A stretch of DNA of 64,000 bases from Bradyrhizobium cenepequi (GTDB lineage: Bacteria > Pseudomonadota > Alphaproteobacteria > Rhizobiales > Xanthobacteraceae), in the NCBI RefSeq assembly GCF_020329485.1, contig NZ_JAGKJI010000009.1:62001-126000 (forward strand). Reading direction: 5' to 3'. The position numbers and the translations under genes are program-made. This document shows, piece by piece, positions 1 to 7,503 of the stretch; the stretch's first letter is position 1, and each line of letters opens with the position of its first letter. Under the pieces are notes generated by a model, which was not told the origin of the DNA, ran no database searches, and saw only the letters and a list, made by a program, of their open reading frames with translations.

Positions 1-81
1 ACGCTCAAGAGCTTTGCTCTTGTCGTCATAGCTGACGCTGTTCTCGCGCTCGCGCTCCTCACCTACGCGATTTTTTTCTGA
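1..81 (+). CDS. C-terminal end of a small hydrophobic protein (cut by window edge)
   Basis: The first reading frame is open from base 1 to a TGA at 79-81 and encodes 26 residues, almost all hydrophobic after the first few (ALVVIADAVLALALL, ending YAIFF). This reads as a transmembrane helix at the C-terminus of a small membrane protein. The start is outside the window. The stop touches the ribosome site AGGAG (81-85) of the next gene, as elsewhere in this operon. It is one of at least five tiny membrane peptides in the element. Function unknown. Confidence 0.45.
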   Translation, partial: TLKSFALVVIADAVLALALLTYAIFF

Positions 82-93
82 GGAGTGGCAGCA

Positions 94-315
94 GTGAGTT
101 TGACGAAGAAAACGAAGTCCCGTTCTCCCTACAGCAAATACGGAAAGATTCCGCATCGCTACAGCGAGACGTACCAGCGTTGGAAGACGGCAGTGTGCGC
201 CGGCCGCGATAATGAAGCCCGGCAACTCGCTTTCGAGCACGCCGCGAAGTTCGTCCGCAATCCCGCGTTTCATCGCGAACTGGCCAAGGCCGGCACGCTG
301 CAAGCGGCTCAGTGA
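94..315 (+). CDS. Hypothetical small basic protein of the element
   Basis: Encodes 73 residues, Lys/Arg-rich at the N-terminus (SLTKKTKSRSPYSKYGK) with a helical remainder and no membrane segment. I chose GTG at 94 because AGGAG at 81-85 then sits 8 bases upstream; a GTG at 85 would overlap its own ribosome site. Family not recognised. It belongs to the plus-strand recombination operon, so a DNA-associated role is possible, but nothing in the sequence proves it. Confidence 0.6.
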   Translation: MSLTKKTKSRSPYSKYGKIPHRYSETYQRWKTAVCAGRDNEARQLAFEHAAKFVRNPAFHRELAKAGTLQAAQ

Positions 316-321
316 GGAACG

Positions 322-603
322 ATGATCTTGGAACAGGAGCGCAAGCATTTCTTCCGCGTGTCGGGTGAAACGGTGGTGACCGGGATTGTCCCGATTGCCG
401 GCGGATATGCCGCGGTGCTCGCAGACGACCGCGACGGCTTGAAGGGTTTCGGCTGCACTCGGTTGTCCGCAATCACCGACCTTTCCGAACGCTTGGATGT
501 TCTTCGCCAGGATGGCGAGGAAATGAGAGACGAGCCCGACCATGCGGCCGCGCACCACGATCACACGCGCGATTTGCGCAAGCACGCAACGGCAGGAGTC
601 TAA
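322..603 (+). CDS. Hypothetical protein of the element
   Basis: A 93-residue protein with an ATG start preceded by GAGGA. The N-terminal half is a probable small beta-rich domain (FRVSGETVVTGIVPIAGGYAAVLADD) and the C-terminal part is charged and His-rich (DHAAAHHDHTRD). No family recognised. It ends one base before the next gene and is part of the same operon. Confidence 0.6.
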   Translation: MILEQERKHFFRVSGETVVTGIVPIAGGYAAVLADDRDGLKGFGCTRLSAITDLSERLDVLRQDGEEMRDEPDHAAAHHDHTRDLRKHATAGV

Positions 604-604
604 C

Positions 605-1069
605 ATGGCGGCACGATTCAAGACGGCGGAAACGCTCGGCATCACCCAAAAACAGAAAGATGCTTTGGTGAAAACCCTTCGCCTGCTCGAAGGGGGCAAG
701 GCGAAGCACGTTGATCCGCCGCCGATCGCGATCGATTGCGAACGCAAGCGCCGATATTCTTTCGATGGCCTGTTCAATATGCGGGTTTGGAAGAAGAAAA
801 CTGATTGCGGCACTGTCGCATGCATCGGCGGAACGGCAGAATTGGTTGGCGGGGTCAAGTTTACTGACGTTACCATGAACGACAATCTGGAACTGGCAAA
901 GCTGTTTTACCCGCATTCCGGCGGACTGCCGTTCAGCGCCATCACGGTAAAGCAGGCCGCGAAGGCTCTCCGCAATTACCTCGCCGTCGGCGCTCCGCTC
1001 TGGGAGAAGGTACTGCGCAGCGCGGTTAAGCGCGCGAAGGACCGCGAAGTAGCGCCGACCCGCTTCTAA
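605..1069 (+). CDS. Hypothetical protein with CGT-x-ACIGGTAEL motif (paralogue A)
   Basis: A 154-residue protein starting at ATG 605 with GGAG 7 bases upstream. Its core has a phenylalanine-asparagine-methionine segment, then CGTVACIGGTAELVGG, then LFYP and a C-terminal ALRNYL motif. The same motifs in the same order occur in the protein at 5118-5540, so the two are paralogues inside one element. The paired cysteines suggest metal binding or a disulfide, but I cannot name a function. Similar cysteine-motif proteins are common unknowns in phages and plasmids of this group (recalled, not searched). Confidence 0.65.
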   Translation: MAARFKTAETLGITQKQKDALVKTLRLLEGGKAKHVDPPPIAIDCERKRRYSFDGLFNMRVWKKKTDCGTVACIGGTAELVGGVKFTDVTMNDNLELAKLFYPHSGGLPFSAITVKQAAKALRNYLAVGAPLWEKVLRSAVKRAKDREVAPTRF

Positions 1070-1150
1070 CCACTTCGAAATCTCGAAACACCACAACAAC
1101 CGCCCTCGCATGCGAGAGGGCGGAAGGCCCCTCGCATCTCGGAGTCAGCC

Positions 1151-1273
1151 ATGCGCCGACCGCTTCGGAAGGGATACGTCCATCTCGCAACCATCGCCGT
1201 GACGGTTTTGCTTTGGGCCGTCGTCATCAACGCCGCGACGCTCGCGCATGCCATCGGGGATTTGCTCCGATGA
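1151..1273 (+). CDS. 40-residue membrane peptide
   Basis: ATG 1151 to TGA 1273 encodes a basic N-terminus (MRRPLRKGY) followed by one hydrophobic helix (LATIAVTVLLWAVVINAATL). GGAG lies about 7 bases upstream (1141-1144). The stop overlaps the start of the next tiny gene by 4 bases (ATGA). The positive-inside N-terminus and single helix fit an N-in/C-out membrane peptide. Function unknown; a holin, toxin or accessory membrane factor are all possible. Confidence 0.5.
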   Translation: MRRPLRKGYVHLATIAVTVLLWAVVINAATLAHAIGDLLR

Positions 1274-1341
1274 CGCTCGATTTCAAGCTTTCGCTCGCGC
1301 TCGCGTTCGCTGGCGCATTCATCCTCGCAGCACTGGTGTAG
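1270..1341 (+). CDS. 23-residue membrane peptide
   Basis: ATG 1270 overlaps the stop of the preceding peptide gene (ATGA) and the frame closes with TAG at 1339-1341, two bases before the ERF gene. The peptide is MTLDFK followed by a hydrophobic stretch (LSLALAFAGAFILAALV). The tight packing and coupling argue that it is translated, but it is very short. Function unknown. Confidence 0.35.
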   Translation: MTLDFKLSLALAFAGAFILAALV

Positions 1342-1343
1342 CC

Positions 1344-2108
1344 ATGAATCAATTGACCATCCAGGGACCGGCGTCGCTTGTGCCGGCGATGCAGCAGCAG
1401 GCGCAAGACCCCATCGTCTCAATGATTGCGATGGTGGAGCGCGCCGCGCGTGACCCGTCCGTCGATATCGTGAAGATGGAAAAGCTGTTCGACCGGCTCG
1501 AGTTTTTCCGGGCGCAGCAGGCCGAGCAGGCTTTCAACGAATCCATGTCGATCGTTCAAGGGAAAATGCGCGCCGTCGCGGCGGACGCTTCCAACCCGTC
1601 GACAAAGAGCCGCTACGCCACTTACTTCGCCTTGGATAAGGCTTTGCGGCCGATCTACACGGGCGAAGGTCTCGGCCTCTCCTACGACACCGAGGATAGC
1701 CCGCACCCCGAGATGGTTCGCGTCGTCTGCTACGCGACCAAGGGACTCTTCACCCGGAAATACAAGGTCGACATGCCCGCCGATGGCAAGGGAGCCAGGG
1801 GCGGAGACGTGATGACCAAGACGCACGCCGCCGGCTCCGCCATGACGTACGGCCAGCGGTACCTGTTGAAAATGATTTTCAACATCGCGATTGGCTCAGA
1901 CGACGACGGGAATGCAGCCGGCGACCAGAACCCAGCCCACGAAATCACCGCGGCGCAACTGAAAGAACTGCGCGACCTGATCGCGGAAGTTCGCGCCGAT
2001 GAGGCGAAGGTTTGCAAGGCCTGCCACGTCGCCACCCTCGAAGACATCACCTCGAAGAACTTCGAGAAGGCCAGGGCCAAGCTGGTTTCGATGAGGAGTC
2101 CGCTATGA
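1344..2108 (+). CDS. erf: ERF-family single-strand DNA annealing protein
   Basis: A 254-residue protein that should bind single-stranded DNA and anneal complementary strands in phage-type recombination. The family signature is visible at residues ~45-190: a helical segment, then SRYATYFALDKALRPIYTGEGLGLSY, and later AGSAMTYGQRYLLKMIFNIAIG, typical of ERF proteins. A short Asp-rich stretch and a C-terminal helical tail follow. ATG 1344 is chosen over upstream starts because the protein then begins at the usual family N-terminus and just after the previous stop. It acts with the exonuclease at 3106-3747. Its stop overlaps the next start by 4 bases. Confidence 0.85.
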   Translation: MNQLTIQGPASLVPAMQQQAQDPIVSMIAMVERAARDPSVDIVKMEKLFDRLEFFRAQQAEQAFNESMSIVQGKMRAVAADASNPSTKSRYATYFALDKALRPIYTGEGLGLSYDTEDSPHPEMVRVVCYATKGLFTRKYKVDMPADGKGARGGDVMTKTHAAGSAMTYGQRYLLKMIFNIAIGSDDDGNAAGDQNPAHEITAAQLKELRDLIAEVRADEAKVCKACHVATLEDITSKNFEKARAKLVSMRSPL

Positions 2109-3094
2109 GCACCGCCCTGATTAACATCGACGTTTTGACGCCCGAGAAGGTTTTCGCGCCCGGCGGAGTCGAGGAGATCATCTCCAAATTGGAGAAAGAT
2201 GTTCGGGCAATGGAGCGGCCCGGCATCGCCACCGAAGACGATCGCAAGGAACTTGCGTCGCTCGCCTACAAGATCACGCGCAGCAAGACCGCGCTCGACG
2301 AGATGGGCAAAGAGCACGTTGCCAAGCTGAAAAAGGTTGCCGGCGTCATCGACGCGGACCGCCGGATTATCCGAGATCGCCTCGAAGCGTTGAAGGACGA
2401 AGTTCGCAAGCCTCTCACCGATTGGGAGAACGCGGAGAAGGCCCGCGTTGAGGCTCACGAGATCGCGCTAAACGCAATCCATGCAATCAGCACTGATTTG
2501 TTTGGCGCCGGTTCGGCAGCGCTCCGCAGCCGCTTGGATGGCCTGCGCGACCTCATGAAGCGCGACTGGCAAGAGTTCGGCCCCAAGGCAGAGGTTATGG
2601 CCGAGGACGCGGCAACGGCCCTCACGGCCGCTCTAATAGTCGCGGAGAAGGCGGAGGCGGAGGCTATCGAACTGGCGCGACTGCGCGCCGAAGCGGCGGA
2701 GCGGGAACGCCGGGACCGAGAGGAGCGCATCGCCAGGGAGGCGGCGGAGAAGGCCCGCGCGGACGCCGAAGCGAAGGCAGCCGCCGACCTCCGCCGCCTC
2801 GAAGCAGAGAAGTCCGAAGCGCTCGCCCAGGCGGAGCGCGACAAGGCCGCCGCCTTGCAGGCACAGCAGGATGCAGCGGCAGCCATCACTTATGAGCGCG
2901 CCCGCATCGCGGCGGAAAACAAGCGGGTTGACGATGAAGCAGCAGCGCGCGCTCGCGACGTCGACCGTCGCGCCGGCATCCACCGCGCTGCAATGCTCGC
3001 GCTGATTTCCGGAGGGCTTTCCCAGGACGCCGCAAAGCTTGCCGTGACCCTGATCGCCAAGGGCAAGATTCCCGCAGTCACCATCACTTACTGA
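2105..3094 (+). CDS. Coiled-coil protein of the recombination module
   Basis: A 329-residue protein starting at ATG 2105, overlapping the ERF stop by 4 bases. Residues ~20-120 are helical and charged. Residues ~170-300 form a long Ala/Glu/Arg-rich coiled coil with repeated EAAERERRDREERIA-like patterns, and a short globular end follows (MLALISGGLSQDAAKLAVTLIAKG). Coiled-coil proteins of this kind often sit between annealing protein and exonuclease in phage recombination modules (general knowledge). A scaffolding or DNA-organising role is inference. Confidence 0.65.
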   Translation: MSTALINIDVLTPEKVFAPGGVEEIISKLEKDVRAMERPGIATEDDRKELASLAYKITRSKTALDEMGKEHVAKLKKVAGVIDADRRIIRDRLEALKDEVRKPLTDWENAEKARVEAHEIALNAIHAISTDLFGAGSAALRSRLDGLRDLMKRDWQEFGPKAEVMAEDAATALTAALIVAEKAEAEAIELARLRAEAAERERRDREERIAREAAEKARADAEAKAAADLRRLEAEKSEALAQAERDKAAALQAQQDAAAAITYERARIAAENKRVDDEAAARARDVDRRAGIHRAAMLALISGGLSQDAAKLAVTLIAKGKIPAVTITY

Positions 3095-3105
3095 GGTACA
3101 GAAAA

Positions 3106-3747
3106 ATGACCATCCACATTTGCGAACAAGGGAGCGAGGAGTGGCACGCACTCCGCCGCGGCAAGGTGACAGCGTCGCGCATTGTCGACGTTTGCGCCAG
3201 GACCAAAACCGGATGGGGCGCCAGCCGGAAGAACTACAAGGCCGAGCTTGTTCTTGAGCGGCTGACCGGCAAGACCGCTCCATTCTTCACGTCCCAGGCC
3301 ATGAAAGAAGGCCAGGAAAAGGAACCGATCGCCCGCAGCGAGTACGAATTGAAGCGGCGTTGTGACGTGCGGCAAATCGGTTTCGTCGACCACCCGATAA
3401 TTCCGATGGCTGGCGCGAGCGCTGACGGTTTCGTGGGCGAAGATGGGCTTGTCGAGATCAAATGTCCGATTGCGGCGACGCACTTGGAATATCTCGAAGC
3501 CGGTACCGTTCCGAGCGAATACGTCAAGCAAATCGATTGGAATTTTGCCTGCAACCCAGGCCGAGTGTGGTGCGACTTCGTTTCGTTCCACCCGGATTTT
3601 CCGGAGGCGATGCAGCTTTTCGTCGTTCGCACCTTGCGCGACGCGAAGAGGATTGCCGAGGCCGAGTCCATCGTGCGCGACTTCGAGCACGAGGTTGATA
3701 TTGAGACCCGCGTTCTCCGCAAGAAGTATCTCAAGGTCGCAGCATGA
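3106..3747 (+). CDS. YqaJ/lambda-type exonuclease
   Basis: A 213-residue PD-(D/E)XK nuclease expected to resect double-stranded DNA 5' to 3' and feed single strands to the ERF protein. The N-terminus has the YqaJ signature (QGSEEWHALRRGKVTAS, residues 8-24). The catalytic core shows Asp107 in SADG and Glu117-x-Lys119 in EIKCP. Length is typical of the family. It follows the coiled-coil gene by 11 bases and overlaps the next gene by 4. All catalytic positions expected of the family are present, so it is probably active. Confidence 0.88.
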   Translation: MTIHICEQGSEEWHALRRGKVTASRIVDVCARTKTGWGASRKNYKAELVLERLTGKTAPFFTSQAMKEGQEKEPIARSEYELKRRCDVRQIGFVDHPIIPMAGASADGFVGEDGLVEIKCPIAATHLEYLEAGTVPSEYVKQIDWNFACNPGRVWCDFVSFHPDFPEAMQLFVVRTLRDAKRIAEAESIVRDFEHEVDIETRVLRKKYLKVAA

Positions 3748-3938
3748 GCGTCGACAGCATTCCAGATGAGGAATTGCTGCGGCGTGCCGTGAAGGGAGCC
3801 CGCAGCAATAAAACCCCGTGGCGCGGCTCCCCGCGATGGGTTGCCGTCATGGAAACGTTCGGCCTTGGCTCGACATACTCCGCCGAGCTTTGCCGGCGGT
3901 TCGACCTCGATCCTTATGAAACGGTGAAGCCATCATGA
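3744..3938 (+). CDS. Small hypothetical protein between exonuclease and NinB
   Basis: A 64-residue protein (ATG 3744) overlapping the exonuclease stop by 4 bases and the NinB start by 4 bases. It has an acidic start, a basic middle (RRAVKGARSNKTPWRGSPRW) and a C-terminal FDLDPYE. No family recognised. Its position suggests a small partner of the recombination proteins. Confidence 0.6.
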   Translation: MSVDSIPDEELLRRAVKGARSNKTPWRGSPRWVAVMETFGLGSTYSAELCRRFDLDPYETVKPS

Positions 3939-4720
3939 GTCAACGGGCAGTGCTCACAATCCTTTCCGTCGTCGATCGCCAGAAGGCGCGCGAAATCTTG
4001 GAGAGCGCGCCCATTGGATCACGTCTCGAAGTTCGCGCCGCTCCGGCCCGGTCGCTCAAGCAGAATGACCTCATGTGGGGCCGGCTCGCCGACATCGCGA
4101 ATCAAGTGGTCTGGCACGGCCAGAAGCTAACCGACCAAGACTGGAAAGACGTGCTCACCGCCAGCATGAGGCGAGCCAAGATCGTCCCGAACATCGACGG
4201 CGATGGTTTTGTGCAGATCGGATACCGCACCTCGCAATTCACGACTCCGGAAATGACCATGTTCCTCGACCTGATAGACGCTTTCGGCACTCAACAGGGC
4301 GTGAAGTTCACGGACATCGAGCGACAACTAAATTCGTACGGGCAGCAATCGCAAACGGCTGCCAACCACGATGAGGCCCGTACGGATCAACCAGCGGCCG
4401 CGACGGGAGAAGCGGGCGCGGCCGCTGGCACTATTCCCGAACGCGAGCCAGGAGACGAAGGACTCTCGGACGATTGGCGCCACACGTACCTAACCTGCAT
4501 GATGAATCGGCGGGACAAGGCCATGTCCCTGCACTCGCGGCACGCCGAGGCGATTCAAATGGTCGGAGGCACGCCGCGCGCACGAGAGCTTGCATGGATG
4601 AGGCTTGCATGGCGCGCGGTGGAGCACCGCAACAAGGGCAAGATGAAGCCCGGTGAGTTCGACGCGAAGCTGACCGAACTGCTCTCGATGCCGTTGCCGG
4701 ATGAGGATGCCGGCAAATGA
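3935..4720 (+). CDS. ninB: NinB/Orf-like recombination mediator with extra C-terminal domain
   Basis: The first ~145 residues match NinB (lambda Orf), which promotes RecA- and Red-type recombination. Visible signatures are SLKQNDLMWGRLADIANQV, a WHGQKL..DWKDVL segment, VPNIDGDGFVQIGYRTS and FLDLIDAFGTQQGVKF. The protein is 261 residues, about 110 longer than lambda Orf. A low-complexity Ala/Thr/Glu linker (~145-175) leads to a helical C-terminal domain (DWRHTYLTCMMNRRDKA to the end) that I do not recognise. The start overlaps the previous stop and its own stop overlaps the HNH gene. Confidence 0.8.
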   Translation: MSQRAVLTILSVVDRQKAREILESAPIGSRLEVRAAPARSLKQNDLMWGRLADIANQVVWHGQKLTDQDWKDVLTASMRRAKIVPNIDGDGFVQIGYRTSQFTTPEMTMFLDLIDAFGTQQGVKFTDIERQLNSYGQQSQTAANHDEARTDQPAAATGEAGAAAGTIPEREPGDEGLSDDWRHTYLTCMMNRRDKAMSLHSRHAEAIQMVGGTPRARELAWMRLAWRAVEHRNKGKMKPGEFDAKLTELLSMPLPDEDAGK

Positions 4721-5121
4721 AACTGCGCGGCACAGAGCGGAAAGAGTTTCCGCTATCGGTCCGCAAGGCCGCGTTCGCGCGGTGCTGCAAACCGGACGGA
4801 ATCCCGAAGTGCGAGAACTGCGGGAAGCCGCTCCGCCCCGGAAATATCGAGTACGAGCACCTTACGCCGGATGGGCTTGGAGGAGAGCCGACGCTTGAGA
4901 ACTGCGGCGTTTGGTGCCGCGTCCCATGTTCGAGCGCCAAGACCCACAAGGAAGACAATCCGCGCATGGTGAAGGCCGATCGCGTGTTGAAAAAGAGTTT
5001 CGGATTGGAGCGCAAAAAGAAGGCCTTCCAGTCCCGCGGTTTCGAGAAGCGACCGCGCCAGAACAACGCTTCCAGGCCGATCAACAAATGGCGGCCGGAT
5101 ATCGAGGAGAACGGACAATGA
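4717..5121 (+). CDS. HNH endonuclease
   Basis: A 134-residue protein with a zinc-type CENCGKPL pair, then NIEYEHLTPDGLGGEPTLEN with the central His, and a second cysteine pair before AKTHKED. This layout is typical of small phage HNH nucleases. The C-terminal third is very basic (RKKKAFQSRGFEKRPRQ), consistent with DNA binding. It lies in the recombination module next to NinB, as NinG-type nucleases do in lambdoid phages, so a Holliday-junction or packaging role is possible but unproved. Confidence 0.75.
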   Translation: MKLRGTERKEFPLSVRKAAFARCCKPDGIPKCENCGKPLRPGNIEYEHLTPDGLGGEPTLENCGVWCRVPCSSAKTHKEDNPRMVKADRVLKKSFGLERKKKAFQSRGFEKRPRQNNASRPINKWRPDIEENGQ

Positions 5122-5540
5122 CGAACTATCTATCAGCAGAAGTGCTCCGGATCGAACCGGCAGTGCGCGACGCTCTGATTAAAACGCTCGACGCGTTCGA
5201 GTCCGGCCTCATTCGCCACGTTGAACCGACCGACCTTAAGCCGGTGGATTGGTCTGAGCCGTACAGCCATCAATTCTCAGGCGAGTTCAACATGGCCCAA
5301 TGGTTCATGCCGCATAAATGCGGGACGGCGGCCTGCATTGGCGGCACCGCGGAGTTGATCGGCGGCCTTGGCCCGCACACCATCAACGCAGCCAAGACCC
5401 CGGAACTGTATTTCCTGTTCTATCCGGATTGCGATGCTGAATATCACGGCATCAAGGTGGAGCACGCCCGCGAAGCGCTCCGGAATTACCTCACGTTCGG
5501 CGATGCCGATTGGAAGCTTGTTCTTGGCGAGGAGGATTGA
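5118..5540 (+). CDS. Hypothetical protein with CGT-x-ACIGGTAEL motif (paralogue B)
   Basis: A 140-residue protein starting at ATG 5118, overlapping the HNH stop. It shares with the protein at 605-1069 the ordered motifs FNM..WF, CGTAACIGGTAELIGG, LFYP and ALRNYLTFG..DWKLVL. The two were probably made by duplication within the element or its ancestors. The conserved cysteines may bind metal. Function unknown. Confidence 0.65.
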   Translation: MTNYLSAEVLRIEPAVRDALIKTLDAFESGLIRHVEPTDLKPVDWSEPYSHQFSGEFNMAQWFMPHKCGTAACIGGTAELIGGLGPHTINAAKTPELYFLFYPDCDAEYHGIKVEHAREALRNYLTFGDADWKLVLGEED

Positions 5541-5543
5541 TCC

Positions 5544-5975
5544 ATGCGGACACCTCCGAAGGACTCACCATTCCTGCCGGGAACACGCGTAGCAATCCGC
5601 GTCTCTGGATCGCGATGGAGCCACATCCCCGACACCTTCACCGAAGGCTTTGTGGAGAAAAGCTACAAGAACGGCAATTTCGTTCTGCGCGGATCATCGC
5701 AGCAATATCGGCCGCACAGCCCCGGCGGAATGACGAAGCATTGGACCGCCTACCAGACGGGCGAGGGAAGCTATTTCCGCGGAGAGGTTCGGGTTTGGGA
5801 TGATGCCGCCGAGGAGGAGATCGCGCAGCAGAAGGCGCGCTATGCCCTCTACAAGAGATTTTCCGAATCCCAGGAGATCATCAAGGCCACGCGTTGGGAT
5901 GACGACATCAATCCCGACATCGTCGCCAAACTCGAAGCCGCAGCGACCGCAATCACAGGAGTCGTCGGAACGTGA
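5544..5975 (+). CDS. Hypothetical protein with SH3-like N-terminus
   Basis: A 143-residue protein with ATG at 5544 preceded by GAGGA. The N-terminal ~80 residues look beta-rich (PGTRVAIRVSG, EGFVEKSYKNGNFVLRG), which may be an SH3-like barrel. The C-terminal half is helical and charged. No family assigned. Its stop overlaps the next gene by 4 bases. Confidence 0.6.
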   Translation: MRTPPKDSPFLPGTRVAIRVSGSRWSHIPDTFTEGFVEKSYKNGNFVLRGSSQQYRPHSPGGMTKHWTAYQTGEGSYFRGEVRVWDDAAEEEIAQQKARYALYKRFSESQEIIKATRWDDDINPDIVAKLEAAATAITGVVGT

Positions 5976-6193
5976 CCGAGAAGAACAATCGGCCCTTCTT
6001 CACCCAGGAAGCCATTCGCGACATCAGCGAGAAGGTTTACCGCGAGCAGCTTGGCGCGGAAGACGTTCGACGCATGATCGCAAAGGACGACGACGGCGGG
6101 AAGAAGCTTCGCAATCGAGCCGCGTCATATGACCAACTGACTCGGGTTTATCTCAAGGTGTTCGGCGTGGAGCCGACAGAAGTAGGAGGCTGA
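5972..6193 (+). CDS. Hypothetical small helical protein
   Basis: A 73-residue protein with a GTG start at 5972, overlapping the previous stop (GTGA). The sequence is charged and mostly helical, with no membrane segment and no known motif. The coupling to its neighbours is the main reason to accept it as a gene. Confidence 0.55.
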   Translation: MTEKNNRPFFTQEAIRDISEKVYREQLGAEDVRRMIAKDDDGGKKLRNRAASYDQLTRVYLKVFGVEPTEVGG

Positions 6194-6195
6194 CT

Positions 6196-6480
6196 ATGGA
6201 CGCGAAACTTAAATCGGAATGGGTTGCCGACCTTCGCAGCGGCAAATTTACCCAGAACATTGGTCGGCTCTACGATCCAAAGACCGGCGGATATTGCTGC
6301 CTAGGCGTTCTGGCGCGGCGCATCGGCCACCGGATAACGAACAACGGATATAGCGCCGATGGATATCGGCAATTCCACGAAGTTGTCGGGAGCGCCAAGG
6401 CTTGCACCGACCTTTGGCACATGAACGACAAGGGCGTGCCGTTCGACCTGATCGCCGATCACATCGAGGCGACCCTGTGA
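6196..6480 (+). CDS. Hypothetical phage-type protein with YCCLGVLA motif
   Basis: A 94-residue protein, ATG 6196, with AGGAGG just upstream at 6185-6190. It opens with a W..DLRSGKF.Q segment, then GGYCCLGVLARRIG and later LWHMNDKGVPFDLIADHIE. Proteins with the order LRSGKY-CCLGVL-NDxxxxF are common unknowns in phages and mobile elements (recalled). The Cys-Cys-Leu-Gly motif is reminiscent of the CIGG motif in the paralogues at 605 and 5118, and may be a distant relative. Confidence 0.65.
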   Translation: MDAKLKSEWVADLRSGKFTQNIGRLYDPKTGGYCCLGVLARRIGHRITNNGYSADGYRQFHEVVGSAKACTDLWHMNDKGVPFDLIADHIEATL

Positions 6481-6566
6481 TTATCGATCACGTCACACCA
6501 GAAGAAGCGCTGGCGTTCATCGCCGCGCTCGCCGCCTATTGCATGATTTGGAGGATCAAAGAGTGA
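6477..6566 (+). CDS. 29-residue membrane peptide
   Basis: GTG 6477 overlaps the previous stop (GTGA) and the frame closes at 6564-6566, overlapping the next tiny gene. The peptide has an acidic N-terminus, a hydrophobic middle (ALAFIAALAAYCMIW) and a basic end (RIKE). Acceptance rests on coupling and hydrophobic pattern. Function unknown. Confidence 0.4.
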   Translation: MIIDHVTPEEALAFIAALAAYCMIWRIKE

Positions 6567-6676
6567 GCGCCGGTTGCCTGATCTTTCTGGGGCTGACCTA
6601 TCTAATCGGCGGCCAAAAGGGACTCTTCATCGGCATGATTGCCGGCGGCATCCTTGGCCTGATTGCGAGGCACTGA
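6563..6676 (+). CDS. 37-residue membrane peptide
   Basis: GTG 6563 overlaps the previous stop (GTGA). The frame ends with TGA at 6674-6676, one base before the next ATG. The peptide is almost wholly hydrophobic and Gly-rich (GCLIFLGLTYLIGG, then FIGMIAGGILGLIA) and could form a two-helix hairpin. Function unknown. Confidence 0.45.
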   Translation: MSAGCLIFLGLTYLIGGQKGLFIGMIAGGILGLIARH

Positions 6677-6677
6677 A

Positions 6678-7106
6678 ATGAACGGGAAATCACCCTGCGC
6701 CAGGACTCGGCTCGCTGACACGATGGCGCTTCATTTGAAGCTGGACGATGCCTCGCCCGGTTTCAATTTCACCGATGAAGACATGGCGTTGATGGTTGAC
6801 AGCCTCCGCACCGCAGCGCGCGAGAACGAGGAGCTTGCAGCGCTCCGCAGCCGGCTCGAAGCCGTCGGCGCCGAAGTCGAACGCTGGCGCAAGAGCGCCC
6901 GGTTGCACCTCGACGCCGCCGCCAAAATGGAATCATCCGCAGACGATGAATGGTATCTGCACCGCGAGAGCGCGCGCATTTACACCGCCTGCGCGCTCGA
7001 CATCTACGGAGCGTTGAACGGAAAGCCAAGCGAACCGCCGGCAGCAACGATCGACGACGTCCCTTCATGCGGGATGGAGAACGACTACCGAAAGGCGAGG
7101 CCATGA
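6678..7106 (+). CDS. Hypothetical coiled-coil protein
   Basis: A 142-residue protein, ATG 6678. Residues ~35-80 form a helical coiled-coil-like segment (NEELAALRSRLEAVGAEVERW), followed by a helical domain and an acidic/Pro tail. No family recognised. Overlaps the next gene by 4 bases. Confidence 0.6.
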   Translation: MNGKSPCARTRLADTMALHLKLDDASPGFNFTDEDMALMVDSLRTAARENEELAALRSRLEAVGAEVERWRKSARLHLDAAAKMESSADDEWYLHRESARIYTACALDIYGALNGKPSEPPAATIDDVPSCGMENDYRKARP

Positions 7107-7312
7107 TCCTGACCGTTGAAGAAGCCACGACAAAGATGTGCCCGCAGACTCTTGGACCCGTCGCGACCGCTGACCGCGTCCACTATGAGTCCTCTTGCTG
7201 CATCGGCGCGGAATGCATGGCTTGGCGCTGGAATCGCGATCCGGCATTTAAGAAGGGTAAGGACGGCAATTCCGTAGCAGTCGGATATTGCGGGAAGGCA
7301 GGCCAGCCGTGA
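7103..7312 (+). CDS. Small cysteine-rich protein
   Basis: A 69-residue protein with ATG at 7103 overlapping the previous stop. It has five cysteines: MCPQT, SSCCIGAEC and GYCGKAG, the middle group followed by MAWRW. The pattern suggests a small zinc or metal-binding fold. No family recognised; similar small cysteine proteins are common in phage early regions. Confidence 0.6.
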   Translation: MILTVEEATTKMCPQTLGPVATADRVHYESSCCIGAECMAWRWNRDPAFKKGKDGNSVAVGYCGKAGQP

Positions 7313-7503
7313 CCGGGTTTTACGTGAAGAAAGAGCCCAAATGGGATTGGCGCAAATTCCTCACGGAAGAGGAAGTTGCGGCCATCGCCGAGGCCGACGC
7401 GGCGAAAGTTCGATGGCAGGAATTGAACAAGGAGCGCTCGCGCATCACCAACCGCGCCCTACAGCGCGCGAAATATGCCGAGCAGCACGGGGAATCGAAG
7501 TGA
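7309..7503 (+). CDS. Small helical hypothetical protein
   Basis: A 64-residue protein starting with GTG 7309, coupled to the previous gene (GTGA). Lys/Trp-rich start (KKEPKWDWRKFL) followed by a charged helix. Its stop overlaps the excisionase-like gene. Function unknown. Confidence 0.55.
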   Translation: MTGFYVKKEPKWDWRKFLTEEEVAAIAEADAAKVRWQELNKERSRITNRALQRAKYAEQHGESK

